From Streptomyces humidus (lineage in GTDB: Bacteria > Actinomycetota > Actinomycetes > Streptomycetales > Streptomycetaceae), in assembly GCF_014649655.1 (NCBI RefSeq), contig NZ_BMTL01000052.1, positions 1-41,510 on the forward strand: a stretch of DNA of 41,510 nt, given 5' to 3'. Each line of letters begins with the position of its first letter. Position 1 is the first letter of the stretch. Shown in pieces: positions 15,830-23,774 of this stretch. Under the pieces are notes generated by a model. The model had not been told where the DNA came from, did no database searches, and saw only the letters and a program-made list of their open reading frames with translations. A program made the translations under genes and the position numbers.

Positions 15830-16645
15830 TCAGCGCCGGGGTTCCCACCGGAACCACCGCCGTACAGCAAACACCGCCAACGCGGTCCAGGCCAGTGCGG
15901 TTCCCACGGCGCCCAGGGCGTCGTGGGCCGACAGGGACCCGGTCCAGCCGCCGCGTATCAGGGTGATCACCGGGGACAGCGGCAGCAGGGCGCAGGCCGA
16001 GGCGAGCCCGTCGGGCATCAGTTCCAGGGGGACGGCCACTCCGGAGCCGGCCATCGACACGAGCACCATCGGCGCGGTGGTGACCTGCGCGCTCTCCACG
16101 GTCCGGGTGGCCGCCGCCGTGACGGCCGCGAGCGCCGCGCAGATCACCAGGCCGAACAGCAGGCCGAGGACGGCGAGAAGAGGCTCCTTCGGAGCCGGCA
16201 CGTCCAGCAGGACGGTGGAGCCGGCCACCAGCACCGCGGCCTGCATGAGCCCCGTCGCGAGGACCGGCAGCGCCGACCCGCCGAGAATCTCGGCGTCCCG
16301 GAGCTCGCCGGTGCGCAGCCGCTTCAGCACCAGCTCCTCGCGCCGGGCCGTGTAGATGACCGTCAGCGCCGAGTACACCCCGAACAGCAGGGTGAAGCCG
16401 ATCGCGGCGGGCAGCAGCACCAGGCCGGCGGTGAGCCCGGCGTCCTGGACATGCATGCCGTCGACCGCGGGGGCCAGGCTGACCGGCAGCGCCAGCGGCA
16501 CGAGCACGGCCGTCACGAGCGTGCTCCTGCTGCGGCCGAGCAGCGTCAGTTCGGCCCGCGCGAGGGCGGCCGTCCGACGTGCGGGAGTCGTGACCGGTCC
16601 CCCGGCCGCACGGCCGGCCGTGTCCTGCACCGTCGTCCCGCTCAT
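15830..16645 (-). CDS. ABC-2 type transporter permease
   Basis: The 271-residue protein starts at ATG 16645, overlapping the ATPase stop by 4 bp. Six hydrophobic stretches fit an ABC-2 membrane domain: around LVTAVLVPLALPVSLAPAV, AAIGFTLLFGVYSALTVIY, LPVLATGLMQAAVLVAGS, LLAVLGLLFGLVICAALAAV, APMVLVSMAGSGVAVPLEL, and a last one at LAWTALAVFAVRRW. The loop ARREELVLKRLRTG after helix 2 is typical of exporters paired with DrrA-like ATPases. With the adjacent ATPase it should form an efflux pump of unknown substrate; the linked two-component system suggests it answers to a membrane-active compound. Confidence 0.9.
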   Translation of the reverse strand: MSGTTVQDTAGRAAGGPVTTPARRTAALARAELTLLGRSRSTLVTAVLVPLALPVSLAPAVDGMHVQDAGLTAGLVLLPAAIGFTLLFGVYSALTVIYTARREELVLKRLRTGELRDAEILGGSALPVLATGLMQAAVLVAGSTVLLDVPAPKEPLLAVLGLLFGLVICAALAAVTAAATRTVESAQVTTAPMVLVSMAGSGVAVPLELMPDGLASACALLPLSPVITLIRGGWTGSLSAHDALGAVGTALAWTALAVFAVRRWFRWEPRR

Positions 16646-17715
16646 GCCACGAACTCCTCGGTCCCGTAGGTCTTGCCGGTCTTGTCTTTCTCGGCTCTTT
16701 CGGCTCTTCCGGCGCTCTTCCTGCCTCTTCTTCCGGTTCTTCCGGTCGCCGCCTCGGCCGACGCCTTGTTCACGGCGTCGTTCGCCATGCCGTTCGACGC
16801 CTCCCGGGCGATCCCCAGGAACGCCTCCTCCAGTGAGGCCGAGCGCACGTCCAGCCGGCGCAGCTCGGTCCCGGTCCGCTGCGCCCACACCAGCAGGCCG
16901 GTCGCGGCCCGCTGCAGCTCCCGGGTGTGCAGCCTTATGACGCGCCCGTCGACCTCGTGCCCGCTCACGCCCAGCTCGCCCAGCGGTGGCAGATCGCCCG
17001 GGAGGTACCCCTCGGGCAGTTCGAAGGCGATCCGGGACGGCTGGGCGGCGGTCACCTCGGCGGGTGTGCCGGCGGCGGCGATGCGGCCCCGGTGCAGGAT
17101 GGCCAGCCGGTCGGCGAGTTGCTCGGCCTCCTCCAGGTAGTGGGTGGTCAGCAGCACCGTGGTGCCCGCGTCGCGCAGGGCGCGCACCACGTCCCAGGTG
17201 TCCCGCCTGCCCTCGGCGTCCAGGCCGGTGGACGGCTCGTCCAGGAACAGCACCTCGGGTCCGCCGATCACCGCGAGCGCCAGGTCCAGGCGCCGCCGCT
17301 CGCCCCCGGACAGCTGCTTGACCCGGACGTCGGCCCGCGCGGTGAGCCCGGCCAGCGCCAGCGCCCGCCCGACCGGACCGGCGCCGCTCACGCAGCCGGC
17401 CCACATCCGCGCCGTCTCGGCGACGGTCAGCTCGGAGGGGAAGCCGCCCTCCTGGAGCATGACGCCGGTGCGCGGCCGTACGGCGGCCCGCTCGGTGCAG
17501 GGGTCGTGGCCGAGCACCGAGATCCGTCCGCCGTCGGGCCGTGCGAGCCCTTCCAGCAACTCGACCGTCGACGTCTTTCCGGCGCCGTTGGTGCCGAGCA
17601 GCGCGAAGATCTCGCCGCGGCCGACGTGGAAGGAGATTCCACGGACCGCTTCGAACCCACCCCCGTACACACGCCGGAGGTCGGTGACCTCGATCACGTG
17701 TTCATTCGTGTTCAT
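16642..17715 (-). CDS. ABC transporter ATP-binding protein (DrrA/CcmA-like)
   Basis: The 357-residue protein starts at ATG 17715. Motifs run in order: Walker A GTNGAGKT at 41-48, Q-loop MLQEGG, signature LSGGERRRLDLA, Walker B VLFLDEPSTGLD, and H-loop LTTHYLEEAEQLADR. Residues ~225-310 form the DrrA-type regulatory domain (ELPEGYLPGDLPPLG, LRRLDVRSASLEEAFLGI). A further ~45 C-terminal residues are Lys/Arg/Glu-rich low complexity (GRRGRKSAGRAERAEKD), unusual for the family and perhaps nucleic-acid or membrane associated. It is the first gene of the leftward operon. Confidence 0.92.
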   Translation of the reverse strand: MNTNEHVIEVTDLRRVYGGGFEAVRGISFHVGRGEIFALLGTNGAGKTSTVELLEGLARPDGGRISVLGHDPCTERAAVRPRTGVMLQEGGFPSELTVAETARMWAGCVSGAGPVGRALALAGLTARADVRVKQLSGGERRRLDLALAVIGGPEVLFLDEPSTGLDAEGRRDTWDVVRALRDAGTTVLLTTHYLEEAEQLADRLAILHRGRIAAAGTPAEVTAAQPSRIAFELPEGYLPGDLPPLGELGVSGHEVDGRVIRLHTRELQRAATGLLVWAQRTGTELRRLDVRSASLEEAFLGIAREASNGMANDAVNKASAEAATGRTGRRGRKSAGRAERAEKDKTGKTYGTEEFVA

Positions 17716-17773
17716 GCCTCCAGGCTCCCGGCGGGCGGAGGCCGGCAGCAGTGCGAGGTGTCACCACTCCGTA

Positions 17774-17785
17774 TGACATATGTCA
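17774..17785. promoter_or_regulatory. Perfect 12-bp palindrome upstream of the ABC/TCS operon
   Basis: TGACATATGTCA lies 59-70 bp before the ATPase start codon in an otherwise GC-rich gap. Its dyad form suits a dimeric regulator such as the operon's own LuxR-type response regulator. This is inference from symmetry and position. Confidence 0.5.
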
Positions 17786-17823
17786 GACGATCCCGTGCGA
17801 GGCCTGCGCGTTCAGGCACTTCT

Positions 17824-17855
17824 CAGGGCCCGCGCACAGCACAGGGCCCGCGCAC
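17824..17855. repeat. 14-bp direct repeat pair
   Basis: CAGGGCCCGCGCAC occurs at 17824-17837 and 17842-17855, starting 18 bp apart, between the palindrome and the tRNA-Gly terminator. Confidence 0.6.
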
Positions 17856-17891
17856 GACACTCTTCGGGACACACGCTCAGCGCACACGAAA

Positions 17892-17918
17892 AGACCCCGG
17901 TCCAGTGGACCGGGGTCT
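17892..17918 (-). terminator. Hairpin terminator after tRNA-Gly (second GCC copy)
   Basis: A perfect 12-bp stem (17892-17903 with 17907-17918) with an AGT loop starts 8 nt past the tRNA 3' end. On the reverse strand it is followed by TTTTCG. Confidence 0.8.
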
Positions 17919-17926
17919 GATTCCCG

Positions 17927-17999
17927 AGCGGACGACGAGGCTCGAACTCGCGACCTCAACCTTGGCAAGGTTGCGCTCTACCAACTGAGCTACGTCCGC
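17927..17999 (-). tRNA. tRNA-Gly (anticodon GCC), copy without encoded CCA
   Basis: The 73-nt body is the same as that at 13715-13790, with anticodon GCC, but the 3' end continues T-CGG rather than T-CCA, so CCA must be added enzymatically. It lies in the same orientation 80 nt downstream of tRNA-Gly(TCC), so the two are probably co-transcribed. Confidence 0.95.
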
Positions 18000-18079
18000 A
18001 TTGCCTCCGACCGGCTCTCACCGATCGGCGCGAGCACCAGCCTACCTGATCCAGAAGACTGGTCAGACCGGCGATGCAG

Positions 18080-18151
18080 AGCGGGTGACAGGAATTGCAC
18101 ACTGCGCCTTCCCCCTGGAAGGGGGATGTTCTGCTACTGAACTACACCCGC
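18080..18151 (-). tRNA. tRNA-Gly (anticodon TCC)
   Basis: The reverse complement begins GCGGGTGTAGTTCAGTAGC, has the anticodon loop CTTCCAG (TCC) on a CCCCC/GGGGG-type stem, and ends CACCCGC plus discriminator T. CCA is not encoded. The 216-bp gap to its right (18152-18367) shows no gene; it should hold the promoter of this tRNA pair and the end of the lsr2-like transcript. Confidence 0.95.
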
Positions 18152-18367
18152 ATGTACTCCGTGAGCTGGGCTTTTCGGCCTCGCCCCTCGGCGTGCTCCA
18201 GACTCTAGCCGACCGGGAGGGGTGCAGCGCAAGTCGGTTCGTCCGAGGGGCGGGTGACCGGCCGTCGGCCCGGGCCCGCGGTAGGGGCGCGACGGCCGTC
18301 ACCGGATGCCGCTCACCGGGTTCGGCGCACCGGACCCGGCTCCCTTGCCCCGCTCACCAGGTGCCGC

Positions 18368-18685
18368 TCACTGGGCGTCGGTGAACGCCTCGTAGACCTT
18401 CTTGGGGATGCGGCCGCGGGCCGGCACCTCCATCTTGTTGGCCTGGGCCCAGGCCCGGACCGCCGCGGGGTCGGGGGCGACCTCCGTCTGCTTGTAGGCC
18501 TTGCCCGACCTCGACCGCTTGCGGCCGGCCTCGACGTAGGGCGCGAGCGCCTTACGCAGTTTCTCGGCATTGCCTTCATTCAGGTCGATCTCGTACGACT
18601 TGCCGTCGAGCCCGAAGGCGATCGTTTCCGCCGCTTCCGAGCCGTCGATGTCGTCAAAGAGAGTGACCACGACCTTCTGCGCCAC
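18368..18685 (-). CDS. Lsr2-family nucleoid-associated protein (LsrL-like paralogue)
   Basis: The 105-residue protein starts at GTG 18685 (AQKVVVTLFDDIDGSEAAET) with AAGGGA about 10 nt upstream. The N-terminal oligomerisation domain runs to ~60 (IAFGLDGKSYEIDLNEGNAEKLRKAL). A basic linker follows (GRKRSRSGKAYKQTEV), then the DNA-binding domain with VRAWAQANKMEVPARGRIPKKV, whose RGR inserts into the minor groove of AT-rich DNA. Lsr2 silences AT-rich and horizontally acquired genes. The position beside purS matches, from memory, the second S. coelicolor Lsr2 paralogue (LsrL, SCO4076) rather than Lsr2 itself, so I leave the symbol empty. It is divergent from purS. Confidence 0.92.
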   Translation of the reverse strand: MAQKVVVTLFDDIDGSEAAETIAFGLDGKSYEIDLNEGNAEKLRKALAPYVEAGRKRSRSGKAYKQTEVAPDPAAVRAWAQANKMEVPARGRIPKKVYEAFTDAQ

Positions 18686-18736
18686 GAATATCGGTCCCTT
18701 CGTCCGGCGCCACAAACGGTGCAGTCGTGGCGTCGT

Positions 18737-18790
18737 GCCGAGTCTCGGCTATTTCTAATTCATTTGTACAGTGCCCGGCAATGCATTGTG
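18737..18790. promoter_or_regulatory. AT-rich divergent control region between lsr2-like gene and purS
   Basis: A dyad GCCGAG-T-CTCGGC (18737-18749) is followed by AT-rich sequence (to about 18790) that is unusual for this genome and could bind Lsr2-type proteins. The rest of the 333-bp gap contains TAGTCT at 18952-18957, a possible -10 for purS. No riboswitch fold was recognised. Confidence 0.45.
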
Positions 18791-19018
18791 AAGCCCGACT
18801 AAATCTGTCCGCGTGTCCGGACGCAATAGGTATCCGGGGACGGCCGGGGATCTTTCCCGTAACTTTTCGTGAACATCCCCCGCCGACGCGGGATCGTGAT
18901 GGCCGTCACGTAGGTTCCTCCAACTCTACTCGCGTAGAAATTTTGTGCGGGTAGTCTGAAGCCACCTGTCGGAGACACCCGCAGGAACCTGCTCAGCACC
19001 ACACCACCGGGAGTGCCA

Positions 19019-19291
19019 GTGGCACGCGTCGTAGTCGACGTCATGCTCAAGCCGGAGATCCTCGACCCCCAGGGCCAGGCGGTGCAGCGCGCACTGCCGC
19101 GGCTGGGTTTCGAGGGCATCTCCGACGTACGTCAGGGAAAGCGATTCGAACTGGAAGTTGACGGCCCGGTCGACGAGGCCGTCCTCGCCCGCATCCATGA
19201 TCTCGCGGAATCCTTCCTCGCCAACACCGTGATCGAGGACTTCACGGTCAAGGTCGAGTCGGAAGAAGCCGTCGCGGGAGCCGCGAAGTGA
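19019..19291 (+). CDS. purS: Phosphoribosylformylglycinamidine synthase subunit PurS
   Basis: PurS is the small bridging subunit of FGAM synthase. It carries ammonia from PurQ to PurL in step 4 of purine synthesis. GTG 19019 is preferred because GGGAG lies 5 nt before it; GTG 19013 is also in frame. The 90 residues read MARVVVDVMLKPEILDPQGQ and LPRLGFEGISDVRQGKRFEL, the standard family pattern, and end in a charged tail. The stop codon overlaps the purQ start (GTGA), so the operon purS-purQ-purL is translationally coupled. Confidence 0.95.
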   Translation: MARVVVDVMLKPEILDPQGQAVQRALPRLGFEGISDVRQGKRFELEVDGPVDEAVLARIHDLAESFLANTVIEDFTVKVESEEAVAGAAK

Positions 19292-19992
19292 CCGCTCGTA
19301 TTGGCGTCGTCACTTTCCCGGGCAGCCTGGACGACCGGGACACCCAGCGCGCGATCCGCCTCGCGGGCGCGGAGCCCGTCGCCCTCTGGCACAAGGACAA
19401 GAACCTCCACCAGGTCGACGCCGTGGTGCTGTGCGGAGGTTTCTCCTACGGCGACTACCTGCGCGCCGGAGCGATCGCGCGGTTCTCCCCGGTGATGGAG
19501 CCCCTCATCGAGCAGGCGAAGGCCGGCCTCCCGGTCCTCGGCATCTGCAACGGCTTCCAGATCCTCACCGAGGCCCACCTCCTCCCGGGTGCGATGCTCG
19601 GCAACGACCACCTCCACTTCATCTGCCGCGACCAGAAGCTGCGGGTGGAGAACGCGGACACCGCCTGGACGACCGACTACTCGGCCGGCCAGGAGATCCA
19701 CATCCCGCTGAAGAACATGGACGGCCGGTACGTCGCCGACGAGCGCACGCTCGACGAGCTGGAGGCGGAGGGCCGGGTCGCCTTCCGCTACCTGGCCCGC
19801 GACGGAGTCGCCAATGAGCGGGGTAACCCCAACGGCAGCCTCCGTGACATCGCCGGCATCACCAACGAGGCCGGCAACGTCGTGGGTCTCATGCCGCACC
19901 CGGAGCACGCCGTCGAGCCGCTCATCGGGTCCGGCCGCACCGACGGTCTCCCGTTCTTCACCTCGATCCTCAAGAAGCTGGTCAACGCATGA
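19288..19992 (+). CDS. purQ: Phosphoribosylformylglycinamidine synthase subunit PurQ (glutamine amidotransferase)
   Basis: PurQ hydrolyses glutamine and supplies ammonia to the FGAM synthase complex. The 234-residue class I amidotransferase shows GVVTFPGSLDDRDT, the oxyanion-hole region CGGFSYGDYLRAGAIA, the nucleophilic Cys87 in LGICNGFQIL, and the His/Glu of the triad in MPHPEHAVEP (about 202-211). It starts at GTG 19288 inside the purS stop and its own stop overlaps purL (ATGA). Confidence 0.97.
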   Translation: MTARIGVVTFPGSLDDRDTQRAIRLAGAEPVALWHKDKNLHQVDAVVLCGGFSYGDYLRAGAIARFSPVMEPLIEQAKAGLPVLGICNGFQILTEAHLLPGAMLGNDHLHFICRDQKLRVENADTAWTTDYSAGQEIHIPLKNMDGRYVADERTLDELEAEGRVAFRYLARDGVANERGNPNGSLRDIAGITNEAGNVVGLMPHPEHAVEPLIGSGRTDGLPFFTSILKKLVNA

Positions 19993-22247
19993 GCCGGACG
20001 CCTCTGGACACGGTCGAGCACGCGACCGAGACCCCCGACGTCGAGCTGCCCTGGGCCGAACTCGGCCTGAAGAAGGACGAGTACGAGCGGGTCGTGGAGA
20101 TCCTCGGCCGCCGCCCGACCGGCGCCGAGCTCGCCATGTACTCCGTCATGTGGTCCGAGCACTGCTCGTACAAGTCCTCCAAGGTCCACCTGCGCCAGTT
20201 CGGCGAGAAGGCCCCGCAGTCCGACGCCCTCCTCGTCGGCATCGGCGAGAACGCGGGCGTCGTCGACGTCGGCCAGGGCTACGCGGTCACCTTCAAGGTC
20301 GAGTCGCACAACCACCCCTCCTACGTGGAGCCCTACCAGGGCGCGGCCACGGGCGTCGGCGGCATCGTCCGCGACATCATCGCGATGGGCGCGCGCCCGG
20401 TCGCGGTCGTGGACCCGCTGCGCTTCGGCGCTGCCGACCACCCCGACACCAAGCGCGTCCTGCCGGGCGTCGTCGCCGGCATCGGCGGCTACGGCAACTG
20501 CCTGGGCCTGCCTAACATCGGCGGCGAGGTCGTCTTCGACGCCTGCTACCAGGGCAACCCGCTGGTCAACGCCGGCGCCATCGGTGTGATGCGGCACGAG
20601 GACATCCACCTCGCGAAGGCGTCCGGCGCCGGCAACAAGGTCATCCTCTACGGGGCCCGGACCGGCGGCGACGGCATCGGCGGCGCGTCGATCCTCGCCT
20701 CCGAGACCTTCGACGACGCCAAGCCGTCGAAGCGTCCGGCCGTGCAGGTCGGCGACCCCTTCCAGGAGAAGCTCCTCATCGAGTGCACCCTGGAGGCCTT
20801 CAAGGAGAAGCTGGTCGTCGGCATCCAGGACCTCGGCGCGGCCGGTCTGTCCTGCGCCACCTCCGAGCTGGCCTCCAACGGCTCCGGCGGCATGCGCGTG
20901 ACGCTGGACGACGTGCCGCTGCGCGACTCCACGCTCTCGCCCGAGGAAATCCTCATGAGCGAGTCGCAGGAACGCATGTGCGCGGTCGTCGAGCCGGGCA
21001 AGGTCGACCGGTTCCTCGAGATCTGCGACAAGTGGGACGTCATCGCCACGGTCATCGGCGAGGTGACCGACGGCGACCGGCTGGAGATCTTCTGGCACGG
21101 CGGCAAGATCGTCGACGTCGACCCGCGCACGGTCGCCCACGACGGCCCGGTCTACGAGCGCCCCTACGCCCGTCCGGACTGGCAGGACGCCCTCCAGGCG
21201 GACGACGCGAACAAGCTGCCCCGGCCGGCCACGGGCCAGGAGCTGAAGGACCAGGTCCTGAAGCTGGTGTCCTCCCCGAACCAGGCCTCCAAGAAGTGGA
21301 TCACCTCGCAGTACGACCACTTCGTGCAGGGCAACACGGTGCTGGCCCAGCCCGAGGACTCCGGGATGATCCGCATCGACGAGGAGACCGGCCTCGGCGT
21401 CGCCATCGCCACCGACGGCAACGGCCGCTACGCCAAGCTCGACCCGTACGCGGGCGCGCAGCTGGCCCTGTCCGAGGCGTACCGCAACGTGGCGACGACC
21501 GGCGCCAAGCCGCTCGCCGTCTCCGACTGCCTGAACTTCGGCTCGCCCGAGGACCCGGCGGTGATGTGGCAGTTCGCGGAGGCCATCCGCGGCCTCGCCG
21601 ACGCCTGCCTGCAACTGGGCACCCCGGTGACCGGCGGCAACGTCTCGCTCTACAACCAGACCGGCGAGGCGGCCATCCACCCGACCCCGGTGGTCGCGGT
21701 GCTGGGCGTCATCGACGACGTGGCCCGGCGCACGCCCGTCGCCTTCCAGGAGGAGGGCCAGCTGCTCTACCTCCTCGGCGACACGCGTGAGGAGTTCGGC
21801 GGCTCGGCCTGGTCCCAGGTCGTCCACGACCACCTGGGCGGACTGCCCCCGAAGGTCGACCTGGAGCGGGAGCGGCTGCTCGCCGAGATCCTGATCTCCG
21901 CCTCCCGCGACGGCATGATCGACTCCGCGCACGACCTGTCCGACGGCGGTCTGATCCAGGCGGTCGTCGAGGCGGCGCTGCTCGGCGGCAAGGGCGCGCG
22001 GCTGATCGTGCCCGACGGGCTCGACGCGTTCACCCTCCTCTTCTCCGAGTCGGCCGGCCGCGCGGTCGTCGCGGTGCCCCGCTCCGAGGAGCTCCGCTTC
22101 AACGACATGTGCGGGGCGCGCGGTCTGCCCGTCACCCGCATCGGCGTCGTCGACGGCGACACGGTCGAGCTGCAGGGCGAGTTCGAGCTGTCCCTGGAGG
22201 AGCTGCGCAGGGCCCACGAGGACACCGTCCCGGCGCTGTTCGCGTAA
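19989..22247 (+). CDS. purL: Phosphoribosylformylglycinamidine synthase subunit PurL (small form)
   Basis: PurL is the synthetase subunit that converts FGAR to FGAM with ATP. At 752 residues it is the small form that needs PurS and PurQ, both encoded just upstream. Landmarks are MWSEHCSYKSSK (residues ~54-65), the nucleotide-binding KVESHNHPS and GAATGVGGIVRDI, GARPVAVVDPLRFG, DLGAAGLSCATSE, and the second half AIATDGNGRYAKLDPYAGAQ, TPVTGGNVSLYNQTG and AHDLSDGGLIQAV. The start ATG 19989 overlaps purQ by 4 bp. A strong terminator follows. Confidence 0.97.
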   Translation: MSRTPLDTVEHATETPDVELPWAELGLKKDEYERVVEILGRRPTGAELAMYSVMWSEHCSYKSSKVHLRQFGEKAPQSDALLVGIGENAGVVDVGQGYAVTFKVESHNHPSYVEPYQGAATGVGGIVRDIIAMGARPVAVVDPLRFGAADHPDTKRVLPGVVAGIGGYGNCLGLPNIGGEVVFDACYQGNPLVNAGAIGVMRHEDIHLAKASGAGNKVILYGARTGGDGIGGASILASETFDDAKPSKRPAVQVGDPFQEKLLIECTLEAFKEKLVVGIQDLGAAGLSCATSELASNGSGGMRVTLDDVPLRDSTLSPEEILMSESQERMCAVVEPGKVDRFLEICDKWDVIATVIGEVTDGDRLEIFWHGGKIVDVDPRTVAHDGPVYERPYARPDWQDALQADDANKLPRPATGQELKDQVLKLVSSPNQASKKWITSQYDHFVQGNTVLAQPEDSGMIRIDEETGLGVAIATDGNGRYAKLDPYAGAQLALSEAYRNVATTGAKPLAVSDCLNFGSPEDPAVMWQFAEAIRGLADACLQLGTPVTGGNVSLYNQTGEAAIHPTPVVAVLGVIDDVARRTPVAFQEEGQLLYLLGDTREEFGGSAWSQVVHDHLGGLPPKVDLERERLLAEILISASRDGMIDSAHDLSDGGLIQAVVEAALLGGKGARLIVPDGLDAFTLLFSESAGRAVVAVPRSEELRFNDMCGARGLPVTRIGVVDGDTVELQGEFELSLEELRRAHEDTVPALFA

Positions 22248-22267
22248 GCACCTGGACGCCTCCGCGT

Positions 22268-22317
22268 CGGCGAAGGCCCCGCCCGTTCCCACCTCCCGAC
22301 GGGCGGGGCCTTCGCCG
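22268..22317 (+). terminator. purSQL operon terminator
   Basis: A perfect 19-bp stem (22268-22286 with 22299-22317) closes a 12-nt loop, 20 nt after the purL stop. Confidence 0.85.
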
Positions 22318-22418
22318 TGTCCGCCCACTTGCCGCCCCCGAAGGCCGCGACACCCTCCGCCCTCAACGCCCACTCCTCGCCCCGCACCCTCACTCCTCAC
22401 CCCCCGCTCCCGCCGGTC

Positions 22419-22424
22419 TAGGCT
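22419..22424 (+). promoter_or_regulatory. -10 element for a leaderless transcript
   Basis: TAGGCT ends 7 nt before ATG 22432 with no ribosome site between, the same layout as purD. Confidence 0.55.
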
Positions 22425-22431
22425 CACCGCC

Positions 22432-23229
22432 ATGCCTCCGGCCAAGAAGCGCGCCCGCGCCTACGACCCCGTCAAGATCCGCGCCGCCGTCCTCGCGCAG
22501 TTCGGGAACGTACGGCGCGCCGTGGGCACGCTCACCCCCGAGCAGCTCGCCCTGCCCACGCGCCTGCCGGGCTGGACCGTGCGGGATCTCGCCGCGCACA
22601 TGACGACGGCGATGGAAACGGTCAGCCGCAACCTGGACCGGGAGGCGCCCCCGAAGCCGGATCTCGCCCTCCTGGACTGGCCGTTCGCCACCGGGGCGCG
22701 CGCCGCCGACATCTCGGACGGCACCCTGGCCCTGGCCGCGGCCCACCCCGACCTGGACACCCTCTACGCCCGCACCGAGGAGCGTCTGACCGTGGCCCTC
22801 GCCGACGCCCCGGGCGACCGGGTCCTCGCCGCCCGCACCGGTGCCATGACCCTCGCCGACTACCTCGTCACCCGCACCGTCGAACTCGTCGTCCACACCG
22901 ACGACCTCAACGACGCCGTCGCCGGCCTGGACGTCCCGTACGACCGGCAGGCCCTGGCCGCCGCCACCCGGCTTCTGGCCGACGCCCTCGCCGTCAGGGC
23001 CCCCGGAGGCGCGACCGAGGTGCGGATCCCGCCGTATGCGGTCGTTCAGTGCGTCCAGGGTCCCCGGCACACCCGGGGCACCCCGCCCAACGTCGTCGAG
23101 ACCGATCCGCTGACCTGGATCCGGCTGGCGACCGGCCGTGTGACCTGGCAGGAAGCCGTCGGGGCGGCGAAGGTCGGCGCGAGCGGAGAGCGGGCGGACC
23201 TCGCCGCCCTCCTGCCGCTCATGTCCTGA
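22432..23229 (+). CDS. Maleylpyruvate isomerase-type / sterol-carrier family protein
   Basis: The 265-residue protein has an N-terminal four-helix DinB/MDMPI-like domain: LTPEQLALPTRLPGWTVRDL with AAHM, then LADYLVTRTVELVVHTDDL, whose two His residues (HM and VHTDD) sit where mycothiol-dependent isomerases bind metal. The C-terminal part (about 190-265) with PNVVETDPLTWIRLATGRVT resembles an SCP2 lipid-binding fold. Members act in thiol-dependent chemistry or are uncharacterised; the substrate here is unknown. It is monocistronic behind a leaderless promoter. Confidence 0.8.
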   Translation: MPPAKKRARAYDPVKIRAAVLAQFGNVRRAVGTLTPEQLALPTRLPGWTVRDLAAHMTTAMETVSRNLDREAPPKPDLALLDWPFATGARAADISDGTLALAAAHPDLDTLYARTEERLTVALADAPGDRVLAARTGAMTLADYLVTRTVELVVHTDDLNDAVAGLDVPYDRQALAAATRLLADALAVRAPGGATEVRIPPYAVVQCVQGPRHTRGTPPNVVETDPLTWIRLATGRVTWQEAVGAAKVGASGERADLAALLPLMS

Positions 23230-23279
23230 CCCGGACCCCGCGGTGGAACCGGCCGGCCCACCCGCCCCGTCGAACCGGT

Positions 23280-23774
23280 ATGCACCGGCACAGGCACAGC
23301 CCCACGCGCACGGACAGGTGGCGCACGAGGTCGGCTCTGCCCCTGGCGGCCGCCCTGCTGCTCGCCCCGCTCGCCGCTGCCTGCGGCGACGAGCAGGCGG
23401 ACGGCCGGGGGCCCGGCAGCGGCGCGGTGAGCGCCGAGCCGCCGCTCACCGGCGTCCGGTGGAACGTCGAGAGCGTCACCGCGGACGGCGCGACCCACCG
23501 GGCACCCGACAGCGCCCGTCTGAGGATCGAGGACGGCAGGGCGGCGGGCAGTTACGGCTGCAACGAGTTCACCGCCAAGGCCGTCGTCCAGGGCGGCAGC
23601 GTCCGCTTCAGCGACGCCAGAGCGACCAGGATGGCCTGCGCGGCCCGGCCCATGGAGTTCGAGCGGGTACTGGCCGCCACCCTCGCCGACGGCGCTCTGA
23701 CCACCGAGGTCAAGGGCCGCACGCTGACGCTCCGCACGGCCGACGGCGACCAGGTCCGGCTGACCAGGAAGTGA
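23280..23774 (+). CDS. META-domain (HslJ-like) lipoprotein
   Basis: The 164-residue product from ATG 23280 has a basic n-region (RHRHSPTRTDRWRTR), a hydrophobic core and the lipobox LAAAC near residue 37, so it should be a membrane-anchored lipoprotein on the outer face. The mature part is a single META/HslJ domain: LTGVRWNVESV, GSYGCNEFTAKAVVQGG, RMACAARPMEFERVLAATL and LTLRTADGDQVRL. Members are linked to heat-shock or antibiotic tolerance in other bacteria, but the role is unproven. The start has a poor ribosome site. Confidence 0.85.
   Translation: MHRHRHSPTRTDRWRTRSALPLAAALLLAPLAAACGDEQADGRGPGSGAVSAEPPLTGVRWNVESVTADGATHRAPDSARLRIEDGRAAGSYGCNEFTAKAVVQGGSVRFSDARATRMACAARPMEFERVLAATLADGALTTEVKGRTLTLRTADGDQVRLTRK

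Noticed and set aside
13669..18151. Biosynthetic gene cluster around the ABC/TCS genes
   Set aside because: Only transport and regulation genes are present; no biosynthetic enzyme or precursor peptide is visible.
18690..19018. Purine or guanidine riboswitch before purS
   Set aside because: I could not find the conserved core bases or pairing of known purine riboswitches in the leader.
19788..22445. An 885-codon open frame antisense to purL
   Set aside because: Third-position GC bias belongs to the forward purL frame; the reverse product is Arg/Gly/Val filler with no domain.
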